A DNA stretch of 14,653 bases from PALSA-1004 sp046715035 (GCA_046715035.1 JBKJZR010000307.1:1-14653), one strand, 5' to 3'. Positions 5,855 to 12,450 are shown, numbered from the stretch's first letter. The notes: generated by a model not told the origin, from the letters alone. Numbers and translations: made by a program.

Positions 5855-6343
5855 ATGGCCAAGGCAACTCATTCGAAGCCGCACGTCACCCTCGATATGA
5901 CGGGAGCAGCCTGCCCGGGGCCGTTGCTGGGTGCCAAGAAAGTTCTCGATGAGCTGCTGGCGGGCCAGGTCTTGTTGTTGATTTCCGATTGCCCGGGAAC
6001 CAGGGATGACCTGTTTTCATGGCACCGGTATACCAACGTCGCGATCGTGAAAACCGAAAAATTACCGAAGGGCGCAACCGCCTATTACATTCGGAAAAGC
6101 AAGACCGGGCGGGTTTCACCCCACGCCGTGCTCGATCTGCGCGGCGCCACGTGTCCGGGGCCGATCGTGGAAGCGAAAAAGCTGTTGAACGGCATGCGCA
6201 AGGGCGAGGTGCTGCAGCTCATCAGCGATTGTCCGGGTATCGAGGCGGACGTGCGAAGCTGGGTGAACGCGATCGGCCTGGAACTGGCCGATACCCGGGA
6301 AAGCGCGCCCGGCGAATACCAATTCTACTTGCGCAGGCGCTGA
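5855..6343 (+). CDS. Tandem TusA-domain sulfur-carrier protein (162 aa)
   Basis: Two TusA (SirA-like) domains are joined in one chain. Domain 1 (residues 10-80) has Ala-Cys20-Pro-Gly-Pro and domain 2 (90-161) has Thr-Cys100-Pro-Gly-Pro. Those cysteines are the persulfide-carrying site of TusA. Each domain also carries an extra Cys where single TusA proteins have Asp-Pro-Gly: Ser-Asp-Cys-Pro-Gly at Cys46 and Cys126. TusA proteins accept sulfane sulfur from rhodanese or IscS-type donors and pass it to DsrE, DsrC/TusE and other partners in the cytoplasm. The ATG at 5855 is preferred to a TTG at 5834, though neither has a ribosome-binding site. A DsrC-like gene follows 35 bp downstream, suggesting a donor-acceptor pair. 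The two copies have diverged, so the fusion is not recent. Confidence 0.92.
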   Translation: MAKATHSKPHVTLDMTGAACPGPLLGAKKVLDELLAGQVLLLISDCPGTRDDLFSWHRYTNVAIVKTEKLPKGATAYYIRKSKTGRVSPHAVLDLRGATCPGPIVEAKKLLNGMRKGEVLQLISDCPGIEADVRSWVNAIGLELADTRESAPGEYQFYLRRR

Positions 6344-6378
6344 AGTGCCGAGCTGCGCCGCTACCTGGAGGATGGGTC

Positions 6379-6747
6379 ATGACCAGTCTGATGGATGAGA
6401 TCATCGGGGACGCAGACGGTCCCCGCAGGAGTCCCGGATTCCCTCACGCGCCGGCCGGCTGGACGCCTGCGGCCGCCCTCGAGGCCGCCCAGCGTGAAGA
6501 CCTGGAGCTCTCCGAGGACCATTGGGAAGCGCTGCGCGCCCTGCAGGAGTATTACGCGAGACACGAGGACATCGACATCAATATGCGCGAGCTGCACGAC
6601 GCACTCGATGAAAAATTTCACCGGAAGGGCGGTATCAAGGCGCTGTACCTGCTCTTTCGCGGCGGGCCGGTGGCGCAGGGTTGCCGGATCGCGGGGCTCA
6701 AGGCGCCCGCGGGTGCGATCGATAAGGGGTTCGGCAGCGTCGGTTGA
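6379..6747 (+). CDS. DsrC/TusE-family protein lacking the penultimate Cys (RspA-like)
   Basis: The ATG at 6379 follows GGAGG at 6367-6371. The 122-aa protein has the DsrC fold landmarks: Leu-Ser-Glu-Asp-His-Trp (44-49), Leu-Gln-Glu-Tyr-Tyr (55-59), a complete middle helical region, Leu-Leu-Phe-Arg-Gly-Gly-Pro (91-97) and the arm Gly-Cys102-Arg-Ile-Ala-Gly-Leu-Lys-Ala-Pro. In DsrC this arm ends with a Cys-Val. Here the tail runs about ten residues further, is Gly-rich, and has no Cys. Cys102 is the only cysteine. It cannot form the intramolecular disulfide or trisulfide of canonical DsrC, so a regulatory or single-thiol carrier role is inferred. The N-terminal 25 residues are unusual and poorly conserved-looking. 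It is probably co-transcribed with the tandem tusA gene. Confidence 0.9.
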   Translation: MTSLMDEIIGDADGPRRSPGFPHAPAGWTPAAALEAAQREDLELSEDHWEALRALQEYYARHEDIDINMRELHDALDEKFHRKGGIKALYLLFRGGPVAQGCRIAGLKAPAGAIDKGFGSVG

Positions 6748-6761
6748 GAATCGGCTCAGCT

Positions 6762-7769
6762 TCAGGATGCCGGCTGCCGATCGACGAATAGTTGCGGGCG
6801 TGGCAGCCCGTGCTCGAACAGCAGGCGCTCAGCTTCATTCGCCAGCACCGCGGGGCCAGCGACATAGACGTCGTGCTCGCGCAGATCGCAACGGTCCTGC
6901 AGCATTTGCGCGAAGGTGTCGCGCACGGCTTGCCGCGACAGTGGGCCGTCCACGGTCACAGGCGTGTAGCGAAAGTTATCCAGCGCGCCGGCCCAGGAAC
7001 GGCACAGATTGTTCAGGTAGTGAGCGCGTTTTTCTGACATGATCCAGTAGAGTCGCAGCGCTGCGGGCGTGTCGAGTGCGATCGCGTGCTCGATCAGGCT
7101 CTTGATCGGCGCGAATCCGCTGCCGCAGGCGAGAAATATCAAGGGGCGAGCCGATTCCTCGTTCAACACGAATTCGCCGCGCGGCCCCTCCACGCGCACC
7201 GTGTCCGCGGTCTTTAGCCCCGTGAATACGGCATCCGAGAAGGCCGCGCCCGGACGCCGCTCGATGTGAAATTCCAGATTGCGCTCGTCGCACGGACAAC
7301 TCGCCACCGGCCACGAAGCCGTGGCCCCATCGACCAGTGTGAGCGATACCGACTGGCCGGCGAGAAAGCGCAGCCTGTTGCTGCGCGGCGTCTGCAAATG
7401 CAGCAGCCGCAGGTCCTCCGAGAGCGGGCTCACCGACTTCACTTTGGCCACGATGTTTTGCAGCGGCATGTCGGCCGCGCCGTGCGCCTCGCGCGCCTCG
7501 ATCACGAGGTCGGTCAGCGCCGCGTTGCAGCACATCAGCACGGCGCCGGCACTTTTCTCGGCTGCGCTCAAGACGTAGTCGTAATGCCGGATTTTGTGCA
7601 CCTCTCCGGACAGCAACTTCGCTTTGCATCGCCCGCAGTTGCCGTTACTGCAGCCATAGCTCAACGCGAGCCCCGCGCGCAGCGCCGCCTCCAGCAGCGT
7701 GTCGTTGCGTTCGACGACAAACTCGCGTCCGCTCGGCTCTACCCGCACGTGCGCCGTCCCGCCACTCAT
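6762..7769 (-). CDS. 2Fe-2S ferredoxin-domain flavin reductase (FNR family)
   Basis: The 335-aa protein joins an N-terminal plant-type [2Fe-2S] ferredoxin domain to an FAD/NAD(P) reductase. The cluster ligands are Cys40, Cys45 and Cys48 (Cys-x4-Cys-x2-Cys) and Cys80. The flavin site is seen as a Trp-Pro-Val-Ala-Ser variant of the Arg-x-Tyr-Ser motif, and the nucleotide site as Ala-Cys-Gly-Ser-Gly-Phe-Ala-Pro. The C-terminus has Tyr-Val-Ala-Gly-Pro. This is the layout of phenol-hydroxylase or CDP-6-deoxy-glucoseen reductases, which pass electrons from NAD(P)H to a partner. The start ATG (7767-7769) lies 4 bp after the stop of the TrpD2-like gene, so they are coupled. No oxygenase is encoded nearby; the Rieske protein two genes upstream is the obvious partner. 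The gene is last in its operon. Confidence 0.92.
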   Translation of the reverse strand: MSGGTAHVRVEPSGREFVVERNDTLLEAALRAGLALSYGCSNGNCGRCKAKLLSGEVHKIRHYDYVLSAAEKSAGAVLMCCNAALTDLVIEAREAHGAADMPLQNIVAKVKSVSPLSEDLRLLHLQTPRSNRLRFLAGQSVSLTLVDGATASWPVASCPCDERNLEFHIERRPGAAFSDAVFTGLKTADTVRVEGPRGEFVLNEESARPLIFLACGSGFAPIKSLIEHAIALDTPAALRLYWIMSEKRAHYLNNLCRSWAGALDNFRYTPVTVDGPLSRQAVRDTFAQMLQDRCDLREHDVYVAGPAVLANEAERLLFEHGLPRPQLFVDRQPAS

Positions 7770-7773
7770 AAGA

Positions 7774-8886
7774 TCACCGCAGTCGCGCCAATGCGTCCCC
7801 GTTGTCGAGCGCGTCCCGTACCACAGCAGCCGCCGCCCGGAGCGAATCGTGCCGGCGCAAATGCCACAGGCACAGCGCTCCAGCGCACACCAGGGCGTCG
7901 CGCATGGCGCCGGGTGCTCCGCGCAGCGCGTCCGTGCCCGCCTGCGCCGCAGCAGCTGCAACCGCGGCGGTGTCGGGCTGCGCAGGCTCATCGTGTGCAC
8001 CGACTGCGGCGGCCGGAAGCTGTGGCGCGCGCAGGAGATTTTCGATGCCCAAGTCCGCGGGATAGAGGTCAACCGACTGTTCCTCGCCGCGGTCGTGGTA
8101 ATAGAACGCCTTGCCTTTTTGCCGCAGCGACGGCACCACACCGCCCTCCACGCCGCGCACCAGCAGCGCGGAATCGAAACCCGCGTCGCGCGCTAGCAGC
8201 GCATAGATGCGCGGATAGGGCTTGTGCACGTAACCGGTGACCAGATGCGTCTTGCCGCGCCCGCGCAAGGGGCCGGCCAGCACCTCCACGGTGGTGATGC
8301 ACGGCCGCTTGACGATGAGCGTGCGCAGCGCCGCGAGCTGATGCAGCTTGGGGCAAAACGTGCGCTGGTCGAGATACGCCCAGCCGCATTCGGGATCCGC
8401 GAGACGCGCCGCGGATTCTTCCACCGATAGCTCCACCGGCAGGCCCGCGGCCCGCAGCACCTGGCGGTGCGTAACGCCGTATTTGGGGCCCATGCTCTCG
8501 ACGCCGTGCGACACCGCCGCTACGCCGCACGCCGCGAGCACCGCGGGCAGGAACGGAGAGGACGGCAAGGTGCGGCTGTAGCCGTCGTAGGGGTCGGCGA
8601 TATCGAGGACTTCGTCCACTGCCGCGGTGACGCTGTGCGTAACCTCCCGGATCGCCTGCAGCACGCCGAGGCTCTCGTCATCGGTTTCGCGCTTCATGCG
8701 CAACGCGATCAGGAAAACGCCGGCCTGTACCGGATCGACCTCGCCTTCGAGGATCGAGCGCATGGCGGCGCGCGCCTCCTCGCGCGAAATGTCTTTGCTT
8801 AACTCGGGCCCGGTGGCGATACGCTGGAGAATCGAGCGCATCATTGCGGCCGGCCTCGCTTGCGCATGTGATGCCGCAATGCTCAT
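7774..8886 (-). CDS. Anthranilate phosphoribosyltransferase-like protein, TrpD2/YbiB type
   Basis: The start is the ATG 8884-8886, preceded by TAAGGAG on the minus strand. The longer open frame to 9081 is Arg-rich shadow. The 370-aa protein has the nucleoside-phosphorylase/TrpD fold: an N-terminal helical domain with Ile-Ser-Arg-Glu-Glu-Ala and Gln-Ala-Gly-Val-Phe-Leu-Ile-Ala-Leu-Arg-Met-Lys, then a catalytic-type domain with Met-Gly-Pro-Lys-Tyr-Gly-Val-Thr-His-Arg-Gln, His-Leu-Val-Thr-Gly-Tyr and a Gly-Val-Glu-Gly-Gly loop. The usual TrpD phosphate-binding Gly-Thr-Gly-Gly-Asp signature is not evident, which fits TrpD2/YbiB. E. coli YbiB binds nucleic acid and has no shown transferase activity. 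No trp genes are nearby, so tryptophan synthesis is unlikely. It sits between the Rieske and flavin-reductase genes. Confidence 0.88.
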   Translation of the reverse strand: MSIAASHAQARPAAMMRSILQRIATGPELSKDISREEARAAMRSILEGEVDPVQAGVFLIALRMKRETDDESLGVLQAIREVTHSVTAAVDEVLDIADPYDGYSRTLPSSPFLPAVLAACGVAAVSHGVESMGPKYGVTHRQVLRAAGLPVELSVEESAARLADPECGWAYLDQRTFCPKLHQLAALRTLIVKRPCITTVEVLAGPLRGRGKTHLVTGYVHKPYPRIYALLARDAGFDSALLVRGVEGGVVPSLRQKGKAFYYHDRGEEQSVDLYPADLGIENLLRAPQLPAAAVGAHDEPAQPDTAAVAAAAAQAGTDALRGAPGAMRDALVCAGALCLWHLRRHDSLRAAAAVVRDALDNGDALARLR

Positions 8887-8897
8887 GCACACGCTCC

Positions 8898-9212
8898 TTA
8901 TTTCAGTCCGAGCCAGATGTCGCTGCCCTCGACGCGGACGGGGTAGGTCCTGAGGCCCACCTCGGCCGGTTCGTCGACGACCTCGCCGGTGCGCACGTTG
9001 AAGCGGCTGCCGTGCAGCGGACACTTCACCCACTCGCCGTCGAGAAAACCGGTCGAGAGCGAGGCGTCCTCGTGAGTGCATGTGTCGTCGGCAGCGTAAA
9101 AACGGCCGCCGACGTTCGCGATCAGAATCCTGCGCTCGCCGATTTCGACCCGCCGCATCTTGCCGGAAGCAAGCTCGGTCGTGTTGGCAACCCTGATGAA
9201 CTGCTCAGCCAT
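8898..9212 (-). CDS. Rieske [2Fe-2S] ferredoxin (104 aa)
   Basis: The Rieske cluster motifs are complete: Cys45-Thr-His47 and Cys64-Pro-Leu-His67-Gly. With 104 aa and no membrane anchor or signal peptide, it is a stand-alone soluble Rieske ferredoxin like the electron carriers of aromatic dioxygenases or the NirD-type small subunit. Electrons would come from a reductase such as the 2Fe-2S flavoprotein two genes downstream in the same operon. The gap to the TrpD2-like gene is 11 bp. A gap of 106 bp separates it from the DUF302 gene upstream, so an additional promoter there is possible. No strong ribosome-binding site precedes the ATG at 9210-9212. The terminal acceptor is not in the window. 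Confidence 0.95.
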   Translation of the reverse strand: MAEQFIRVANTTELASGKMRRVEIGERRILIANVGGRFYAADDTCTHEDASLSTGFLDGEWVKCPLHGSRFNVRTGEVVDEPAEVGLRTYPVRVEGSDIWLGLK

Positions 9213-9318
9213 GGAATACTATGCAGGAGCGAGATTGCCATGGTAATCGAAACACGGAGCCTTGCAGCGGCGGCGAAACTTGCCGTAAGCGCCGAGGCTC
9301 ACCGCTGTTCGGGCCGGG

Positions 9319-9705
9319 TCAGGCGAGCATGTCCCGCACCCGCTCGAGCCGCGCGCGGACCTCCTCGCCAAGCTTGTGCACTTCGGGCTTCTCCACCAGC
9401 TTAAGGACTGCGGCGGGATCCATGAAGGCGACGATGGTCTTGCCGTCAGCGTCTTGCCGCACCACGACGTTACACGGCAGCAGCAGGCCGATATCGGGAT
9501 CGGCCGTAAGCGCGCGGTGCGCGAGCGGCGGATTGCATGCCCCCAAAATGCGGTACGGCCGGCCATCCACATTGAGCTTGGCCTTGAGCGTCGCCTGCAC
9601 GTCGATATCGGAGAGCACGCCGAAACCCTCCTGTTTGAGAGCTTCGATCACTTTTCCGACGGTCTCGTCAAAGGGTAGATCGAGCTTGATATTGAATCCA
9701 TACAT
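9319..9705 (-). CDS. DUF302 family protein (128 aa)
   Basis: The start ATG at 9703-9705 is preceded by AGGAG on the minus strand. The upstream in-frame extension to 9807 is not coding-like. The protein shows the DUF302 pattern: an N-terminal strand-helix (residues 1-30) with Gly-Phe-Gly-Val-Leu-Ser-Asp-Ile-Asp-Val, then Leu-Gly-Ala-Cys57-Asn-Pro-Pro-Leu-Ala, Gly-Leu-Leu-Leu-Pro-Cys78-Asn-Val-Val-Val, and a helical C-terminus. The two cysteines lie in the conserved core. It is cytoplasmic, as no signal peptide is seen. DUF302 proteins occur widely in sulfur oxidisers, often beside sulfur-transfer genes, but the biochemical role is not established. It follows the FadL-type gene by 133 bp, a gap that contains an inverted repeat. 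Confidence 0.92.
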   Translation of the reverse strand: MYGFNIKLDLPFDETVGKVIEALKQEGFGVLSDIDVQATLKAKLNVDGRPYRILGACNPPLAHRALTADPDIGLLLPCNVVVRQDADGKTIVAFMDPAAVLKLVEKPEVHKLGEEVRARLERVRDMLA

Positions 9706-9728
9706 AGGGGTTTTCTCCTGGTGCCGAC

Positions 9729-9771
9729 CCACCGCGATGCCGTTGGTCAGGCGCCGGACGTGCCGCGGTGG
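9729..9771. repeat. 8-bp inverted repeat between FadL-type and DUF302 genes
   Basis: CCACCGCG (9729-9736) pairs perfectly with CGCGGTGG (9764-9771) across a 27-base GC-rich spacer. It lies just upstream of the DUF302 ribosome-binding site in the minus-strand transcript. It may stabilise or process the mRNA or separate expression of the porin from downstream genes. There is no T-run, so it is not a standard terminator. Confidence 0.35.
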
Positions 9772-9838
9772 TCGAGGCGCGCGGCTTTCACAAGCCTCGG
9801 CCGGCAAGGCAATTGTCTGCCTCGGCGGCCCCGACAGC

Positions 9839-11173
9839 TCACATCTTCCAGCCGTAAGCGATGCCGATCGAGTTTTGGTGCATCTTGATGGTTTCGGTCC
9901 CCGCCGGCAGGCCGCCGGTGAAGTTGTTGAAGAACGAAGGCCCGCTCACCGACTTGTTGAATGCATGCATGTAGGCGAGCGTTAGCTCTCCGCCGCCCTG
10001 CGTCTTATAAGTAAAGCCGAACGTCACGTGGTCCTGGACGACCCCCGGCGCGAAGATGTTGATCGTCACGTCCTGTGACCGGATCGGGTTGTCGGTATGA
10101 CTGTAGCCTCCGCGCAGCGTGAGCTGGCTGTTGTATTCATATGCAACACCCAATTTCCATACGTTGACATCGCGCCAACCAAATCCTGCGCCGTTGTTGG
10201 CACCGAGACAGAATGCGAGGTTGCCCCCGGCGCACTGCAGCAGGTTAGCGCTTGGATTGCCTACCGATTTGACGTCGCTGTAGTTGATGCGCTGGTAGTC
10301 GGCCGCGACCGTAAACTTCGGGGTGGCCTTGAAGGCGATCCCGATGTTGTAGTTCTGAGGCAGGTCGAAATCGCCCTGTTCGGCGAACAGACCGCGGTAC
10401 TTGTCGAACTCCGTCATGTAGATCTTGGTGGAGTAGGCAGCCCCGACCGCTACCGCATCGGTGAGCTGGCCGAACCATCCCACTCTCACGCCAAAGCCGT
10501 GGGCGTAGTCATGTCCCCGGTTGCTGAGGTCGGCGGGGGAGGTCGAGAAACCGGCGAATGCCTGCCCGCCTTCCATCGCAAAGCGCTGAATACCGATGAG
10601 GGGCGAGACGCCGATCGCGTGATTGGGAGAGAGCTTGAACGCGAGCGTCGGCGCTATGACGAGCTGGATCAGGTCAACGCCGAGCTGGCCATTGCCGCAG
10701 AGCAAGTTGTACGGACCCGGCGTGGGATTGAATCCGGCGCAGGCGCTCGCTGCGCCTATCTGGCCGCCGGGATAATCGGTGTTCATACCGCCGTTTCCGT
10801 ATACGGTCACGCCCAGCGACAGTTTCGGATTGATCATTCTGTTGAAACCGAATTCGGGAACCACGAAGTAGTTGCTGTCGCTGTCGGCCTGCCCGTCGAT
10901 GGGACCGAGAAACGGGCTGCTGCCGAAGCGGGCAGCTTCGCGCCGCGGACTGAACAGGTCGGCGCCGAAATCGATACGGTTCCCGACAAATACCATCTTG
11001 GCGGGATTGACGGCGCCGCCGAAAGTGTCCTCTGCCGTCGCCGTTGCAGCGCCCGCCATGCCTTTGGCTTTCATGCCATACCCGTGCTGGAAATACCCAT
11101 TGGTTGCGAACGCGAATGCCGGCATAGCACAGGCGGCGACCACGGCGAGCCCGGTCAAGTTCCTCGATTTCAT
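9839..11173 (-). CDS. OmpP1/FadL/TodX-family outer-membrane transport protein (444 aa)
   Basis: A Sec signal peptide (basic start, hydrophobic core, cleavage after Ala-Phe-Ala at about residue 23) is followed by the FadL signature: Thr-Asn-Gly-Tyr-Phe-Gln-His-Gly-Tyr-Gly, Lys-Gly-Met-Ala-Gly-Ala and Gly-Gly-Ala-Val-Asn-Pro-Ala. The rest alternates aromatic and polar residues as in a 14-strand beta-barrel, and it ends with Gly-Trp-Lys-Met. Length and layout fit FadL. A strong GGGAGGGG precedes the ATG. FadL channels pass hydrophobic compounds (fatty acids, aromatics) into the periplasm. In this operon with tusA and dsrE2, uptake of hydrophobic sulfur or polysulfide is an attractive inference without proof; ordinary fatty-acid uptake remains possible. 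It lies 33 bp after dsrE2. Confidence 0.93.
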   Translation of the reverse strand: MKSRNLTGLAVVAACAMPAFAFATNGYFQHGYGMKAKGMAGAATATAEDTFGGAVNPAKMVFVGNRIDFGADLFSPRREAARFGSSPFLGPIDGQADSDSNYFVVPEFGFNRMINPKLSLGVTVYGNGGMNTDYPGGQIGAASACAGFNPTPGPYNLLCGNGQLGVDLIQLVIAPTLAFKLSPNHAIGVSPLIGIQRFAMEGGQAFAGFSTSPADLSNRGHDYAHGFGVRVGWFGQLTDAVAVGAAYSTKIYMTEFDKYRGLFAEQGDFDLPQNYNIGIAFKATPKFTVAADYQRINYSDVKSVGNPSANLLQCAGGNLAFCLGANNGAGFGWRDVNVWKLGVAYEYNSQLTLRGGYSHTDNPIRSQDVTINIFAPGVVQDHVTFGFTYKTQGGGELTLAYMHAFNKSVSGPSFFNNFTGGLPAGTETIKMHQNSIGIAYGWKM

Positions 11174-11206
11174 GTTGTCCCCTCCCTTTTGGATATCGCC
11201 CTGCGA

Positions 11207-11818
11207 TCAAATAAACAGACTCACGTCCGCATCCTTTGCCATCGGCAGAAACGTCGCCGCGCCACAGTACTCTTTCACTTCCGGAATGAAATCGTCGCGG
11301 GTGAACCCGAACAGATCCACGGTCATCTGGCAGCCGATCATGTTGACGCCGGCCTCGAGCGCAAGCCCACGCAATTCGCTGATATCCGCGACACCCGTGT
11401 TCTTGATGGTCTGCTGCATGAGCGTCGTGGCCATCGACTCGAAGCCCGGAATGCCCGCCTGCACGACGTTCGGGATGTTCCAGCTTATGCCGCGAAACCA
11501 TTGCGGGCCGAATGGCATCTTCATCGGCATCGCCGGGTTGCCCAGTGGACTCACTTTGAGATGCGACAAGTCCTTGCGCAGGAGCTGCAGGCCGTAAAAG
11601 GTGAAGAACACCGAGACTTTCCAGCCGAGCGCCGCGGCGGTCGAAGCCAGTATGAAGGGCGGGTAGGCCCAGTCGAGCGTGCCCTTGGTCGCGATGATCG
11701 TCATCGACGGCGTGCGGTTCGCCTCGATCTCCGCCAGCTTTTTGGGCAGGATTGCATCGAGCCGCTGGCTGATGAGCTCGTCCAGACGAGCCGAGTCGAC
11801 ATCCGTCAAGGCAGACAT
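11207..11818 (-). CDS. dsrE2: DsrE2-family (DsrE/F-like) sulfur-carrier protein
   Basis: The start ATG 11816-11818 has AAGGAG upstream on the minus strand. The longer frame to 12079 overlaps tusA and is rejected. The 203-aa protein begins with an acidic helical segment, then the DsrE fold: Thr-Ile-Ile-Ala-Thr-Lys-Gly-Thr-Leu-Asp (40-49), the helix Ala-Ser-Thr-Ala-Ala-Ala-Leu-Gly, and a hydrophobic strand Val-Phe-Phe-Thr-Phe-Tyr-Gly-Leu. Two cysteines are placed as in DsrE2: Cys163 (Ile-Gly-Cys-Gln-Met-Thr) and Cys185 (Tyr-Cys-Gly-Ala). DsrE2 proteins are typically encoded with tusA, often with a rhodanese gene, in sulfur oxidisers and exchange sulfane sulfur with TusA. Hydrophobic stretches near 51-80 may allow membrane association. 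No rhodanese gene is present in this window. Confidence 0.92.
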   Translation of the reverse strand: MSALTDVDSARLDELISQRLDAILPKKLAEIEANRTPSMTIIATKGTLDWAYPPFILASTAAALGWKVSVFFTFYGLQLLRKDLSHLKVSPLGNPAMPMKMPFGPQWFRGISWNIPNVVQAGIPGFESMATTLMQQTIKNTGVADISELRGLALEAGVNMIGCQMTVDLFGFTRDDFIPEVKEYCGAATFLPMAKDADVSLFI

Positions 11819-11860
11819 GCCAGCGCTCCTTCTTTCAACCCGCAGGGAACTGCTTTTCTC

Positions 11861-11882
11861 CGAGCGCGGCCCGAGCCGCTCG
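11861..11882 (-). repeat. Stem-loop in the tusA-dsrE2 spacer
   Basis: On the minus-strand transcript, CGAGCGGC and GCCG..CTCG form an 8-bp stem with a CG bulge around a 4-base loop, between the tusA stop (11890) and the dsrE2 ribosome-binding site. It may stabilise the tusA message. No T-run follows it, so it is not an intrinsic terminator. Confidence 0.4.
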
Positions 11883-11889
11883 AGTAACT

Positions 11890-12117
11890 TTACTTTTTCC
11901 TGAGGAAAAAAATGAACTCCTTGCCGCTCGCCGCCGACGAGAGAAGTCCATTGCCGGTCTGTTTGGCGAAGGCCTCGAAGTCCTTGACCGAGCCCGGATC
12001 GGTCGAGATGATCTTGAGCACCTGGCCCGGGGTCATGCCGGTCAATGATTTCTTGGCTTTCAGTATCGGCAGCGGACAATTCAGCCCCCGCGCGTCGAGT
12101 TCCTGGTCGAAGTCCAT
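11890..12117 (-). CDS. tusA: Sulfur carrier protein TusA (75 aa)
   Basis: The protein has the standard single-domain TusA length and motifs: Leu-Asp-Ala-Arg-Gly-Leu-Asn-Cys14-Pro-Leu-Pro-Ile-Leu with a following lysine pair, and Ser-Thr-Asp-Pro-Gly (39-42), ending in a Phe-rich strand. Cys14 carries the persulfide. The start ATG 12115-12117 has GGAG just upstream; the frame extension to 12198 is not coding-like. In sulfur oxidisers TusA next to dsrE2 acts as the central cytoplasmic sulfur carrier feeding Dsr or sHdr oxidation. In other bacteria TusA serves tRNA thiolation, but the gene order here favours dissimilatory sulfur metabolism. It is the first gene of the leftward run and is divergent from soxYZAX. 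Confidence 0.95.
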   Translation of the reverse strand: MDFDQELDARGLNCPLPILKAKKSLTGMTPGQVLKIISTDPGSVKDFEAFAKQTGNGLLSSAASGKEFIFFLRKK

Positions 12118-12220
12118 GCTCCGCTCTCGAAAAAGATCAGGCTCTTCCTTCGTGCAGGCGCCGCGGTGTGGTCGCGCCGGCCCCGAGCAAGAGGTCAAAC
12201 GATGCTACCCGCGCGTATCA

Positions 12221-12226
12221 TATAAT
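12221..12226 (+). promoter_or_regulatory. Consensus -10 box (TATAAT), rightward
   Basis: TATAAT is an exact sigma-70 -10 hexamer in an AT-rich island (about 12217-12240) within GC-rich DNA. A transcript would begin near 12233 and run into the structured stretch upstream of soxY. No good -35 is visible at the normal spacing. The same island could serve the leftward tusA run on the other strand (TATGAT). Confidence 0.35.
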
Positions 12227-12232
12227 GCAAAT

Positions 12233-12450
12233 TGAATATGTTCGGGGCCGGGAAAGGCTGGGAAGAGGTGTTTGGCCAGTCAGACTGCGCTGCGTGATCG
12301 CCGGGCCCGCAGGCGGTTTGACGCCCCGCACGCGGGGTAAACTCCACGAGCAGGTCAACCCGAATGGGACGCGCCCGTTGGGCCTAGAGGTGGCCGGACT
12401 CGGGATGCGTGCCGAATCCGAGAGAAAAAGCGCCGCAATTCAGCCTTATC
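12233..12450 (+). ncRNA. Candidate structured RNA with short ordered matches to RNase P RNA (possibly degenerate)
   Basis: Several stems occur in series: CCCCG/CGGGG (12324-12328, 12333-12337), AATGGG/CCCGTT (12363-12368, 12374-12379) and CGGA..CGG/CCG..TCCG (12395-12403, 12412-12420). Four short segments resemble bacterial A-type RNase P RNA in the correct order: GGGAAAGGCTGGG (12250-12262), GGTAAACTCCACGAGCAGG (12336-12354), GGCCTAGAGG (12381-12390) and CAATTCAGCCTTATC (12436-12450). The universally conserved GAGGAAAGTCC and ACAGA core elements are not intact, and the stretch is too short for a working ribozyme. It may be a decayed copy, a leader RNA of sox, or coincidence. Boundaries are approximate. 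Confidence 0.22.

Noticed and set aside
8887..9081. 65-codon N-terminal extension of the TrpD2-like gene
   Set aside because: It overlaps the Rieske gene and is Arg-rich. The ATG at 8886 has a proper ribosome-binding site.
10097..11887. 596-codon open frame on the plus strand opposite the FadL-type and dsrE2 genes
   Set aside because: Both opposite-strand genes have signal or cysteine motifs and good ribosome-binding sites. The plus-strand product has shadow composition.
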